From Grimontia sedimenti (lineage in GTDB: Bacteria > Pseudomonadota > Gammaproteobacteria > Enterobacterales > Vibrionaceae): DNA of 64,000 nt. Under the pieces are notes generated by a model. That model did not search any database. It was not told the origin of the DNA and saw only the letters and a list, made by a program, of their open reading frames with translations. Location of the stretch: positions 248,001-312,000 of the forward strand of contig NZ_JAALDL010000003.1 of NCBI RefSeq assembly GCF_011045095.1. The letters run 5' to 3'. Every line of letters starts with the position of its first letter. Position 1 is the first letter of the stretch. The position numbers and the translations under genes were made by a program. Shown in pieces: positions 55,136 to 64,000 of this stretch.

Positions 55136-56290
55136 ATGGCCGAGGACAACTTTCTCATCAATGTGTACAAACCAGAGCGGCAGGATTTTCCCTCTGGTGT
55201 GTTAGCCCGTCAGCGCCTTGTTGTCAGCGACAATGTGGGCATACAAGACATGGTGACGGGTATTGGGATTCCTGCATGGGCTGATGGTCACGAGCCGGCA
55301 AAAAACGACGCGCACGTGGTTTCAACCCTGATGCACTCAGGTTGTCGATTGATTGGCAAAGCGCAAGTAGATGATTTTGGCACCAGTATTAGCGGTCTTA
55401 ACCCTTTCCTCGCAAACCTTAAAAATCCTGTCTCTCCGGAAGCCCGATTAGGTGGTTCATCATCAGGCGCTGCTATCGCTGTAGCCAAAGGTAAAGCGAC
55501 GATTGGTATCGGTAATGACTGTTGTGGCGGAGTGTTGATTCCGGCTTCCTATTGTGGCTTGTATGGCTATCGTCCATCGCAAGGTATGGTTGACCTTCGT
55601 GGGATCACTCCGTTTTCACCGTCATTCGATGCAGTGGGTTTTATGACAAGGCATCTTCCCACGCTGGAACAGGTTGCCGAGAAGTGTTGGACGAAACCGC
55701 CTAGGGCGGGCCGGCTCAAGAACATTGTTAACGCGTCTTCTTTATTCCATGAGCTACTTTCTATCGAAGCGCTGCTAGAGTGGGAAGAAAAGTTATCCAA
55801 ATCGAAAATCTTCCGAAATGACATGCCAAATCTCAGCAAGTTAACCCTGACACAGGCACACAATATCCACTCTGTGATTCTGGGCAGGGAAGTGGATTTG
55901 CAGTATGGCCAGTGGCTGGATGTGCATAAACCTAAGTTCTCGGAAGAGACGGAAGAACACTTAAAGCAAATTCGTGGTAAAAGCTTTAAAGACTTCGTCG
56001 AGACCAAGAAAAAGCGTGAATTTTTCAGTGACAGTCTGCAGGGTTTCTTTGGCTCGGGAGAGGTACTGATGATTCCTACATCTCCGGGTCAGGCACCCAC
56101 TGAAATGTTTATGGACGAAACATTCCTTATTAACCAACGCCGCTTATATGCTATTGCTGAAGTGGCTGGTTTGGCCCAGCTGACGTTGCCTCTTTTGATG
56201 GTTGATGGTACGCCGATGGGTGTGTCTCTTCTTGCTCATCCTGGCGAAGATAGACTGGTGTTTGAAGCTGCCGCTCGTTGGTATCAATAA
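55136..56290 (+). CDS. Amidase-signature family protein lacking the catalytic serine
   Basis: 384 aa, shorter than usual amidases (about 450-500). The amidase fold is clear: IGKAQVDDFG with the conserved Lys75, LGGSSSGAAIAVAKG (residues 105-119), and GNDCCGGVLIPASYCGLYG. In active enzymes that last motif reads D-T-G-G-S-(I/V)-R-x-P-A; here it is D128-C-C-G-G132-V-L-I-P-A, so the nucleophile Ser is Gly and the Arg is Leu. It is therefore probably not a normal amidase. It may be a binding protein or use a different residue. The start, ATG 55136, is preceded by a distant GAGG. Confidence 0.85.
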   Translation: MAEDNFLINVYKPERQDFPSGVLARQRLVVSDNVGIQDMVTGIGIPAWADGHEPAKNDAHVVSTLMHSGCRLIGKAQVDDFGTSISGLNPFLANLKNPVSPEARLGGSSSGAAIAVAKGKATIGIGNDCCGGVLIPASYCGLYGYRPSQGMVDLRGITPFSPSFDAVGFMTRHLPTLEQVAEKCWTKPPRAGRLKNIVNASSLFHELLSIEALLEWEEKLSKSKIFRNDMPNLSKLTLTQAHNIHSVILGREVDLQYGQWLDVHKPKFSEETEEHLKQIRGKSFKDFVETKKKREFFSDSLQGFFGSGEVLMIPTSPGQAPTEMFMDETFLINQRRLYAIAEVAGLAQLTLPLLMVDGTPMGVSLLAHPGEDRLVFEAAARWYQ

Positions 56291-56795
56291 ACGACTTCCT
56301 GCGTTTAAACCTCTTTGATTTCTGCCACATTTTTTCTGTGACACTTTCGTTTTTGATTGAGTTGTCAACAGCCAGTCTCATTTTGTCTCACTGTTTTGAC
56401 CGACATGTAACACGGTGATGTGCAAATGGTTTATTCGTCATCTAACGAACTATTTTTACCGAACTCCGACCACTCCTTTCGACCTGCCCTTTAGACATCA
56501 GGTCAAGAAAAATTTATTTTTTCTTCAAATTGCTGGTAAGTCACTTATATTAAAGGGAAAAATAGCCATTAGCCCATGGTGAACCTATCAACAGAATCTG
56601 TGGATAACTAGGTGAATTAGTTGGGCGGCAAAAAATATAAAGCTATGATTTTAATGATATAAAAATCCCCTCGTGGTCGATTTGTGAATGGCTGTTTGGC
56701 TGTGAATGAGGTTTGTTACAGTCTTATTAAACTCAAAGATAGAAATTGTTTTAAAACTGACCGATATTCTTTCGCATTCGGGGGAAGATCGAACG
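56291..56795. other. Intergenic region, no gene seen
   Basis: 505 AT-rich nt between the amidase homologue and the subtilase terminator. One perfect DnaA box (TTATCCACA, minus strand, 56599-56607) occurs but is alone. I see no RNA gene or coding frame worth calling. Confidence 0.5.
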
Positions 56796-56822
56796 AAAAA
56801 CCAGACTGGGTTACCCAGTCTG
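56796..56822 (-). terminator. Terminator of the giant subtilase gene
   Basis: CAGACTGGG, loop TTA, CCCAGTCTG, with a T-run after it on the minus strand (AAAAA at 56796-56800); 11 nt after the stop. Confidence 0.9.
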
Positions 56823-56833
56823 ATTTGTTGCCA

Positions 56834-59800
56834 TTAAAGAGACTCGATAAGGTCATCGACCCCATTCTCATTGGCATCTTGTCCGCCAAGTGCGTCCCGC
56901 GCATCCAGCCTTCCGTCCCGATAGGTATCAAAACCTGCGAAATCGGAGCTGTCGATATCGAAGTTTGTGCCATCGTTACCGGGGTTAAGGCTCTCTAAAT
57001 CGATGAAGTCTGCAATGCCATCATTATCGCTGTCCGGCAGGCTTGCGACAGTGGCGCCAGGATCGAAGTTATCCACCTTAAAGTTGTTGTCTACATCTTC
57101 AAAGCCAGCTTCAACGACGTCTGGAATGGCATCGTTGTCACTGTCCAAATCTAAGTCATTGGGAATACCATCATTGTCCGAGTCAGCGACAAACTGCGCT
57201 CCAGGTAAGGGAGAGAGTAGGAAGCGACTGATTTCAATGGCACCGCTGTAGAAGCTGGAATCTACGTAAAAGTCAGGGATCTCCCCTTCAAATACTTGGG
57301 TTCGCAACAGTTCGTTGTTTCGGAAATACGCAATGACACGGTCGGCTACCTGAATGGAAAGGGTGTCCCCAATCGCAATACCGCCAAATGAGCCTTTTGA
57401 AGCGCCACTCTCATAGATGTAGAGCGTGCTTCCAACGATGTAAAACGCATAATCGATATCTTGATAGCTGGCGGAAGTTTCATCTCTACCCAAACCTATC
57501 ATGTTGTATGTGCCAAGACTGTCGACCAGAAAACTTAACTGATAATGCGAGCGGAAGCCGTATTCAGAAAAACGCTTAGAGTTTGCCTGGGACTGCCAAT
57601 AGCCGCCGTTGCCAATCAAGGTTCCTTGGCTAAAGTTTGCATTGCCGGTAAGCACAGGCCACTCCGTCACGCTGGCGTTGATGTTTGATTCCAGATTGTT
57701 GGCGATACCGTCATTGTCTCTATCCATATCACGATTGTTCCCGATACCATCCCCATCGGTGTCTGTGGTTTCAGTCGCATCCGTTGGGAAGGCATCGCTG
57801 TTATCGCCGACGCCGTCACCATCCGAATCCGTGGTTTCGTTAGGGTCGAACGGGAAGGCATCGTAGATATCTAAGGTGCCATCGTTATCGTCGTCATCGT
57901 CATTCGGGTTAGAGAGTCCATCCCCGTCAGCGTCTTCCGCGCGGTCATCGACACCGTTGCCGTTCACATCGTTACCGCCGAGCTCATCATTGGCATCGAG
58001 CTTGCCGTCACCGTTGGAGTCAAACGCAGCAAAGTCATAGCCGTGCATGTCGAAGGCCGTGCCATCGTTTTCAGCATTCTGGCTTTCCAAATCAAGGTAA
58101 TCCGGAATGCCATCGCCGTCTGAATCTGGGGCTGGGTTCACTGAGCCCTGAAGATTGATGGCGTCAACTTGAAGGTTTCCGTCGGCATCAACCAGACCCG
58201 CTTCAATCACATCCGGGATGGTGTCATTGTCAGAGTCCAAATCGAGGTCGTTGGTGACGCCATCGTTATCTGCATCCGTAGAAGCGCCTGAGCCTGACAG
58301 CGGCGTAATCTCAATACTAGAAAGCTGAATTGCACCACTGTAGAAGCTGGTATCGACATAGAAATCCGGTGTTGAACCGCTGTAATTGACACTACGTACC
58401 AGCGAGCCATTGCGGTAATAGGCAAGGGTGCCGTTGTTCACTTCCAGCGTCAGATCATCACCTGCGGCGACCGTACCAAAGCTGCCAACATACGCGCCGC
58501 TTTCGTAGATGTAGAGGGTCGTGCCAGCTATGTAGAAGGCATAATCAATATCGGTATAGCTTGCTGAGCTTTCAGTATTGCCCAACCCGAACATGTTGTA
58601 GGTGCCAAGAGCATCAACATGGAAGTTCAGACGGTAGTTATCGGTGAAGTCATAGCTGGAGAAACGGGCTGAGTTCGCCTGATAGCTCCAGCTTCCGCCG
58701 TTGGCAGACAGAACACCGTTTGAGAAGCTGGCTCCGTGAAGCACAGGCCAGTCAACGATATCTGCCTGAGTGCGGGATTCCAGATCATCGGAAAGGCCAT
58801 CATTGTCTTTGTCGATATCGCTGTTGTCACCGACACCATCGCCATCGGAATCTGTGGTCTCTGAAGCATCATTCGGGAAAGCATCGGCGTTATCACCGAC
58901 GCCGTCACCATCGCTGTCTGCGGTTTCAACAGCATCCGTTGGGAAGGCGTCACTGTTGTCGCCCACACCATCCCCATCGGTGTCTGTGGTTTCAGAGGCA
59001 TCCGTTGGGAAGGCATCACTGTTATCGCCGACACCGTCACCATCCCAATCCGTGGTTTCATTCGGTTCGAACGGGAAGGCATCGTAGATATCTAACGTGC
59101 CGTCGTTATCGTCATCATCGTCGTTTGGATTGGAGAGTCCATCGCCGTCCGCATCTTCTGCGCGGTCATCCACGCCATTGCCATTAACGTCGTTGCCGCC
59201 GAGTTCATCATTGCTGTCGAGCTTGCCGTCGTCGTTGGTATCAAAGGCGGCAAAGTCGTAGCCGTGCATGTCGTAAGCGGTGCCGTCATTGGCAGCGTTG
59301 TGGCTTTCCAAATCAAGATAATCAGGAATACCGTCTCCGTCTGAATCCGGGGCTGGGTCGACATTGCCTTGTAGATCGATGGAATCGACTTTCAGGTCGC
59401 CATCAGCATCGGTTAAACCCGCTTCAATCACATCTGGGATAGTGTCGTTGTCGGAATCGAGGTCAATATCGTTGTTGACGCCATCACCATCTTTATCGAT
59501 GGCAAAGCCTGCACCTGAAAGTGGCGAAAGCACAATACCCGACAGGCGGATAGCGCCACTGTAGAAGCTGGTATCAAGGTAGAAGTCAGGCGTATCGCCA
59601 CTGTATTTAACTGAACGGACAAGTGCGCCATTGCGATAGTAAACAATGGTGCCGTCATTCACTTCCAGCGTTAGGTCGTCACCCACAGCGACAGAGCCAA
59701 AGCTGCCTCGGTAGGCGCCACTTTCGTAGATATAAAGCGTTGAACCTGCGATATAGAAGGCGTAATCAATATCGGTATAGCTTGCTGAGCTTTCAGTATT

Positions 59801-62800
59801 GCCCAGCCCGAACATGTTGTAGGCGCCAAGAGCATCAACATGGAAGTTCAGACGGTAGTTATCGGTGAAACCATAGCTGGAGAAACGCGCTGAGTTCGCC
59901 TGATAGCTCCAGCTTCCGCCGTTGGCTGAGAGGACACCGTTTGAGAAGCTGGCTCCGTAAAGCACAGGCCAGTCAACAATGTCTGCCTGAGTGCGGGATT
60001 CCAGTTCGTCGGAGAGACCATCATTGTCTTTGTCGATATCGCTGTTGTCACCAACACCATCGCCATCGGAGTCTGTGGTCTCAGACGCGTCATTCGGGAA
60101 AGCATCAGCATTATCACCAACACCATCGCCGTCTGAGTCAGTGGTCTCGGTGGCATCCCTAGGGAAGGCGTCACTGTTGTCGCCGATACCATCACCATCG
60201 GTATCTGTGGTTTCAGTAGCATCCGTTGGGAAGGCATCACTGTTATCGCCGACGCCATCGCCATCCGAATCGGTGTCTTCGTTTGGATCGAATGGGAAGG
60301 CGTCGTTAACGTCTAAGGTGCCGTCGTTATCGTCGTCGTCATCATTCGGATTAGGGAGTCCATCTCCGTCAGCATCTTCCGCACGATCATCGACACCGTT
60401 GCCGTTCACATCGTTGCCGCCTAGCTCATCATTGCCATCGAGTTTACCGTCGCCGTTCGAATCGAAGGCAGCAAAGTCGTAGCCATGCATGTCGAAGGCA
60501 GTACCATCATTGGCAGCGTTGTGGCTTTCCAAATCCAGATAATCGGGAACACCATCGCCGTCAGAATCCGGGGCAGGGTTCACTGAGCCTTGAAGGTTGA
60601 TGGCGTCAACTTGAAGGTTTCCGTCTGCATCAACCAGACCTGCTTCAATCACATCCGGGATCGTGTCGTTGTCGGAATCCAGATCTACGTCGTTATTGAT
60701 GCCATCGCCGTCAGCATCCGAAGAAACGCCTGAGCCTGACAGCGGCGTAAGTTCAATGCCAGACAGCTGAATTGCCCCGCTGTAGAAACTGGTATCAACA
60801 TAGAAATCCGGTGTTGAACCGCTGTAATTGACACTACGCACCAGCGAGCCATTGCGGTAATAAGCAAGGGTGCCGCTGTTCACTTCCAGCGCCAGATCAT
60901 CACCTGCGGCGACCGTGCCAAAGCTGCCGATATATGCGCCGCTTTCGTAGATGTAGAGGGTCGTTCCTGCGATATAGAAGGCGTAATCAATATCGGTATA
61001 GCTCGCCGAGCTTTCAGTGTTGCCCAGCCCGAACATGTTGTAGGTACCAAGAGCATCAACATGGAAGTTCAGACGGTAGTTATCGGTGAAGCCATAGCTG
61101 GAGAAACGGGCTGAGTTCGCTTGATAGCTCCAGCTTCCGCCGTTGGCAGACAGAACACCGTTTGAGAAGCTGGCTCCGTAAAGCAAAGGCCAGTCAACGA
61201 TATCTGCCTGAGTGCGGGATTCCAGATCATCGGAAAGGCCATCATTGTCTTTGTCGATATCACTGTTGTCACCAACACCATCGCCATCGGAGTCTGTGGT
61301 TTCAGACGCGTCATTCGGGAAAGCATCGGAATTATCACCCACACCATCGCCGTCTGAGTCAGTGGTCTCGGTGGCGTCATTAGGGAAGGTGTCACTGTTG
61401 TCGCCCACGCCGTCACCATCGGTATCTGTGGTTTCGGTGGCATCCGTTGGGAAGGCATCACTGTTGTCACCCACACCGTCGCCATCGGAATCCGTGGTTT
61501 CATTCGGATCGAACGGGAAGGCATCGTAGATATCTAACGTGCCGTCGTTATCGTCATCATCGTCGTTTGGATTGGAGAGTCCATCCCCGTCAGCGTCTTC
61601 CGCACGGTCATCGACACCGTTGCCGTTCACATCGTTACCGCCGAGCTCATCATTGGCATCGAGCTTACCGTCGCCGTTCGAATCGAAGGCAGAAAAGTCG
61701 TAGCCATGCATGTCGAAGGCAGTACCATCATTGGCGGCGTTGTGGCTTTCTAGATCCAGATAATCCGGAATACCGTCACCGTCAGAGTCCGGGGCAGGGT
61801 TGACGGAAGCTTGTTGGTCAATCGAGTCGACGGTCAGATCACCGTCAGCATCAACCAGACCCGCTTCAATCACATCCGGGATGGTGTCATTGTCGGAATC
61901 CAGATCTACATCGTTGGTGACACCATCGCCGTCAGCATCCGAAGAAACGCCTGAGCCTGAGAGTGGTGTAAGTTCAATGCCAGACAGCTGAATTGCCCCG
62001 CTGTAGAAACTGGTATCAACATAAAAATCCGGCGTTGAGCCACTGTAATTGACACTACGTACCAGCGAGCCATTGCGATAATAGGCAAGAGTGCCGCTGT
62101 TCACTTCCAGCGCCAGATCATCACCTGCGGAGACCGTGCCAAAGCTGCCGATATACGCACCGCTTTCGTAGATGTAGAGCGTCGTGCCAGCAATGTAGAA
62201 TGCGTAATCAATATCGGTATAGCTCGCCGAGCTTTCAGTGTTGCCCAGACCAAACATGTTGTAGGTGCCGAGGGCATCAACATGGAAGTTCAGACGGTAG
62301 TTATCGGTGAAACCATAGCTTGAGAACCGCGCTGAGTTCGCTTGATAGCTCCAGCTTCCGCCGTTGGCAGACAGAACACCGTTTGAGAAGCTGGCTCCGT
62401 AAAGCAAAGGCCAGTCAACGATATCTGCCTGAGTGCGGGATTCCAGATCATCGGAAAGGCCATCATTGTCTTTGTCGATATCGCTGTTGTCACCAACACC
62501 ATCGCCATCAGAGTCTTTCGATTCGTTGGGATCAGATGGAAATTCGTCGCTGTTGTCGCCGACCCCATCACCATCAGTGTCAGTGGTTTCAGTTGCATCC
62601 AGTGGGAAGGCGTCGTTTTCGTCTAAAACACCGTCATTGTCATCGTCATCATCTTGAGAGTTACCGATACCATCGCCATCAGTGTCGTATTGCTCGTTAG
62701 GGTCAAGTGGTCGCCAGTCTTCATCATCGTTAACACCGTCACCATCATCATCGTTATCGGCGTTATTCCCGATACCATCACCATCTGTGTCTACGGACTC

Positions 62801-64000
62801 AGTTGCATCTTTCGGGAAAGCATCTTCCTCGTCTGGAACGCCATCATTGTCATCGTCGGTGTCGACGTCATCGAGAATGCCATCACCGTCTGTGTCTCTG
62901 GTGACGGATTCAACGAGGGTTTTCATATCCAGAATACCGCCTGTTACTGTTAAACCAGACCAGGCTGAAACAGGTCGCGCAGTGTCCATCACCAGTTGTT
63001 TAATTTCGCGATAAGTCATGCTTGGGTCTAACGCCCAAGCCAGTGCGACTGCACCCGTGACCACAGGGGTGGCCTGAGACGTGCCGCTGAACCCGGAATA
63101 GCCACCAGAGGAATTTGCCGTGTTAAATTCGGTGGGCGCAGCAATATCAACACTCACTGCACCGTAATTGGAATAGCTGATACGACCTTCACTTTGGTTA
63201 GATGCAGCAATACTCAGGATATTTTCGTTGTCATAAGAGGCAGGGTAGACGGGGCTGTTATCGATATTGCTATTGAAATTGTGTGAAGCGATAACCATGA
63301 GGTGGTCATCTTCTGCGATTTGACCAATCACATCTTTGAACGCCTGACTGTAATCGCCACTGATGCCCCAACTATGGTTAGAAATGCGGGACCCTTTCTC
63401 TGTGGCATACAACAAAGAAGCCATGGCATCGGATACCGCCGCAGAAAAGCTCAATGGGCCACCGGTGTCCATCAATTGGCACTTCCAGGCACTGCCGACA
63501 TAACCAATCCCGTTATTGCCTTCACCACAAATGGTGCCTGCAACAGGTGTTCCGTGGCTGCCAAATACCTGATTGGTTCGGCCATTTATGTCATCAACGA
63601 TGCCGTTTCCGTCATCATCGACGCCATTACCGGCTATTTCATCTGGATTTACCCAGAAGTTGTTCCGTAAGTCCTCATGTGTTCGCAAAACACCTTGGTC
63701 ATAAACGGCGACAGGTCCAATGGCTGTCGCATCTGTGGTCGTTTCCCAAGCTTCATACGCGCGCAGTTGATTTAGCCACCATGCACTGCCGTTACTGATA
63801 CCGTCGTTGGTTTCGTTTGGTGCCAACGCCCACTCGATAAGATAGTCCGGTTCCGCAAAAGCGGTATTGGGGTGGGCGTTTGCCGCTTCGAGTGCGTCGG
63901 CAAATGTCATTTCGTTGGGTATCTTGTAGACATGAACTGGACTGAGAGGGTCGCGAGAAACAGCGCGAAGGTGTGAAAACCCAATGCCCTCTAACGCTTT
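56834..64000 (-). CDS. Giant secreted subtilisin-like protease with repeated calcium-binding and beta-sandwich modules (5' end outside window)
   Basis: At least 2388 codons; the frame is open to base 64000, so signal peptide and part of the propeptide lie outside. Visible propeptide ends near ALEAANAHPNTAFAEPDYLI. The S8 catalytic triad is complete, counted from the ATG at 63910: Asp71 (VAVYDQGV), His119 (GSHGTPVAGT), Ser278 (FSGTSQATP), with oxyanion Asn211. After about residue 335 come thrombospondin type-3-like repeats (DxDGDGxxDxxD) that should bind many Ca2+ ions, and five copies of an approximately 160-residue beta-rich domain (LESRTQADIVDWP ... YSGAIQLSGIELTPLSGSG) that looks lectin-like. 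The C-terminus ends GGQDANENGVDDLIESL, with no anchor motif I recognise. It is probably an exported or surface protease. Confidence 0.9.
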   Translation of the reverse strand, partial: KALEGIGFSHLRAVSRDPLSPVHVYKIPNEMTFADALEAANAHPNTAFAEPDYLIEWALAPNETNDGISNGSAWWLNQLRAYEAWETTTDATAIGPVAVYDQGVLRTHEDLRNNFWVNPDEIAGNGVDDDGNGIVDDINGRTNQVFGSHGTPVAGTICGEGNNGIGYVGSAWKCQLMDTGGPLSFSAAVSDAMASLLYATEKGSRISNHSWGISGDYSQAFKDVIGQIAEDDHLMVIASHNFNSNIDNSPVYPASYDNENILSIAASNQSEGRISYSNYGAVSVDIAAPTEFNTANSSGGYSGFSGTSQATPVVTGAVALAWALDPSMTYREIKQLVMDTARPVSAWSGLTVTGGILDMKTLVESVTRDTDGDGILDDVDTDDDNDGVPDEEDAFPKDATESVDTDGDGIGNNADNDDDGDGVNDDEDWRPLDPNEQYDTDGDGIGNSQDDDDDNDGVLDENDAFPLDATETTDTDGDGVGDNSDEFPSDPNESKDSDGDGVGDNSDIDKDNDGLSDDLESRTQADIVDWPLLYGASFSNGVLSANGGSWSYQANSARFSSYGFTDNYRLNFHVDALGTYNMFGLGNTESSASYTDIDYAFYIAGTTLYIYESGAYIGSFGTVSAGDDLALEVNSGTLAYYRNGSLVRSVNYSGSTPDFYVDTSFYSGAIQLSGIELTPLSGSGVSSDADGDGVTNDVDLDSDNDTIPDVIEAGLVDADGDLTVDSIDQQASVNPAPDSDGDGIPDYLDLESHNAANDGTAFDMHGYDFSAFDSNGDGKLDANDELGGNDVNGNGVDDRAEDADGDGLSNPNDDDDDNDGTLDIYDAFPFDPNETTDSDGDGVGDNSDAFPTDATETTDTDGDGVGDNSDTFPNDATETTDSDGDGVGDNSDAFPNDASETTDSDGDGVGDNSDIDKDNDGLSDDLESRTQADIVDWPLLYGASFSNGVLSANGGSWSYQANSARFSSYGFTDNYRLNFHVDALGTYNMFGLGNTESSASYTDIDYAFYIAGTTLYIYESGAYIGSFGTVAAGDDLALEVNSGTLAYYRNGSLVRSVNYSGSTPDFYVDTSFYSGAIQLSGIELTPLSGSGVSSDADGDGINNDVDLDSDNDTIPDVIEAGLVDADGNLQVDAINLQGSVNPAPDSDGDGVPDYLDLESHNAANDGTAFDMHGYDFAAFDSNGDGKLDGNDELGGNDVNGNGVDDRAEDADGDGLPNPNDDDDDNDGTLDVNDAFPFDPNEDTDSDGDGVGDNSDAFPTDATETTDTDGDGIGDNSDAFPRDATETTDSDGDGVGDNADAFPNDASETTDSDGDGVGDNSDIDKDNDGLSDELESRTQADIVDWPVLYGASFSNGVLSANGGSWSYQANSARFSSYGFTDNYRLNFHVDALGAYNMFGLGNTESSASYTDIDYAFYIAGSTLYIYESGAYRGSFGSVAVGDDLTLEVNDGTIVYYRNGALVRSVKYSGDTPDFYLDTSFYSGAIRLSGIVLSPLSGAGFAIDKDGDGVNNDIDLDSDNDTIPDVIEAGLTDADGDLKVDSIDLQGNVDPAPDSDGDGIPDYLDLESHNAANDGTAYDMHGYDFAAFDTNDDGKLDSNDELGGNDVNGNGVDDRAEDADGDGLSNPNDDDDDNDGTLDIYDAFPFEPNETTDWDGDGVGDNSDAFPTDASETTDTDGDGVGDNSDAFPTDAVETADSDGDGVGDNADAFPNDASETTDSDGDGVGDNSDIDKDNDGLSDDLESRTQADIVDWPVLHGASFSNGVLSANGGSWSYQANSARFSSYDFTDNYRLNFHVDALGTYNMFGLGNTESSASYTDIDYAFYIAGTTLYIYESGAYVGSFGTVAAGDDLTLEVNNGTLAYYRNGSLVRSVNYSGSTPDFYVDTSFYSGAIQLSSIEITPLSGSGASTDADNDGVTNDLDLDSDNDTIPDVIEAGLVDADGNLQVDAINLQGSVNPAPDSDGDGIPDYLDLESQNAENDGTAFDMHGYDFAAFDSNGDGKLDANDELGGNDVNGNGVDDRAEDADGDGLSNPNDDDDDNDGTLDIYDAFPFDPNETTDSDGDGVGDNSDAFPTDATETTDTDGDGIGNNRDMDRDNDGIANNLESNINASVTEWPVLTGNANFSQGTLIGNGGYWQSQANSKRFSEYGFRSHYQLSFLVDSLGTYNMIGLGRDETSASYQDIDYAFYIVGSTLYIYESGASKGSFGGIAIGDTLSIQVADRVIAYFRNNELLRTQVFEGEIPDFYVDSSFYSGAIEISRFLLSPLPGAQFVADSDNDGIPNDLDLDSDNDAIPDVVEAGFEDVDNNFKVDNFDPGATVASLPDSDNDGIADFIDLESLNPGNDGTNFDIDSSDFAGFDTYRDGRLDARDALGGQDANENGVDDLIESL
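57689..62440 (-). repeat. Intragenic tandem repeat, 1221-bp period (3 full units + 1089-bp unit + diverged remnant)
   Basis: The anchor GAGTGCGGGA (plus strand) occurs at 62431, 61210, 59989 and 58768, exactly 1221 bp (407 codons) apart each time. Units run 62440-61220, 61219-59999, 59998-58778, then a shorter 58777-57689 unit; a fifth, diverged copy follows to the 3' end. Units 1-4 look nearly identical by eye at the protein level. Confidence 0.92.

Noticed and set aside
56599-56607. Perfect DnaA box TTATCCACA
   Set aside because: A single 9-mer is expected about once per 60-130 kb by chance; no cluster, no AT-rich unwinding region, no dnaA/dnaN neighbours. Not an origin.
57689-62440. CRISPR array
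   Set aside because: The repeats are long (1221 bp), in frame and coding; there are no short repeats with unique spacers and no cas genes.
57388-62953. Many plus- and minus-strand open frames across the repeat region
   Set aside because: They are other-frame readings of the GAT/GAC-rich repeat; they are low-complexity (Arg/His/Ser-rich) and repeat with the 1221-bp period. Shadows of the subtilase gene.

Overview
The window looks like a stretch of gammaproteobacterial chromosome, almost certainly Vibrionaceae. I see conserved neighbourhoods shared with enteric bacteria and vibrios (ldtD-mepK-gloC, yohJ-yohK-cdd), a RelV-type small alarmone synthetase, an OmpV-type barrel, an OlsF-type acyltransferase, a tandem glycine riboswitch, and recognisable Fur, LexA, CRP, PurR, NsrR and NrdR sites. 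Gene content hints at the Grimontia/Enterovibrio/Photobacterium side of the family, but that is a guess. Genes are dense and ordinary in composition. I see no prophage, integron, CRISPR array or intact insertion sequence. The one mobile element is a MITE-like repeat at 43005-43272.

Layout. 1-6 kb: a chemoreceptor fragment cut by the window edge, a coupled racemase/acetyltransferase pair, an aldo-keto reductase, a REC-EAL regulator, a DMT exporter and a MarR regulator. 6.3-11.2 kb: a Fur-box-preceded cluster of imelysin, di-haem oxidoreductase, imelysin-like lipoprotein and DUF1513 Tat protein, probably envelope iron handling. 11.3-17.4 kb: peptidoglycan and envelope genes; ldtD makes 3-3 crosslinks, mepK cuts them, and an OlsF-type ornithine-lipid synthase plus an LpxH-like phosphoesterase sit between mepK and gloC. 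17.4-27.7 kb: housekeeping (tpm, purT, sulA, cdd with yohJK), transporters, and two small DNA-binding-type proteins, one with an H1-like basic tail and one tail-anchored in the membrane. 27.8-32.7 kb: sbcB and a coupled diguanylate cyclase/phosphodiesterase pair. 33-40 kb: a TauD-type dioxygenase and a complete five-gene peptide-type ABC importer.

40-47 kb: nnrS under an NsrR-like box, a class II glutamine amidotransferase, relV with a MITE only 19 nt upstream of its start, a 2OG-Fe dioxygenase, an outer-membrane barrel, an NTF2-like protein and azoR. 47-51 kb: split B12-dependent ribonucleotide reductase nrdJa/nrdJb behind paired NrdR-like boxes, divergent from tRNA-Cys. 51-56 kb: a HAD hydrolase, an AGCS symporter behind a tandem glycine riboswitch, a membrane J-domain protein, and an amidase homologue that lacks the catalytic serine.

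56.8-64 kb: one giant secreted subtilase gene (5' end outside the window). Its C-terminal region is built from calcium-binding type-3 repeats and five copies of a beta-rich module, repeated at the DNA level with an exact 1221-bp period. This gene, the dead-looking amidase, the duplicated imelysin cluster and the MITE next to relV are the items most worth following up.
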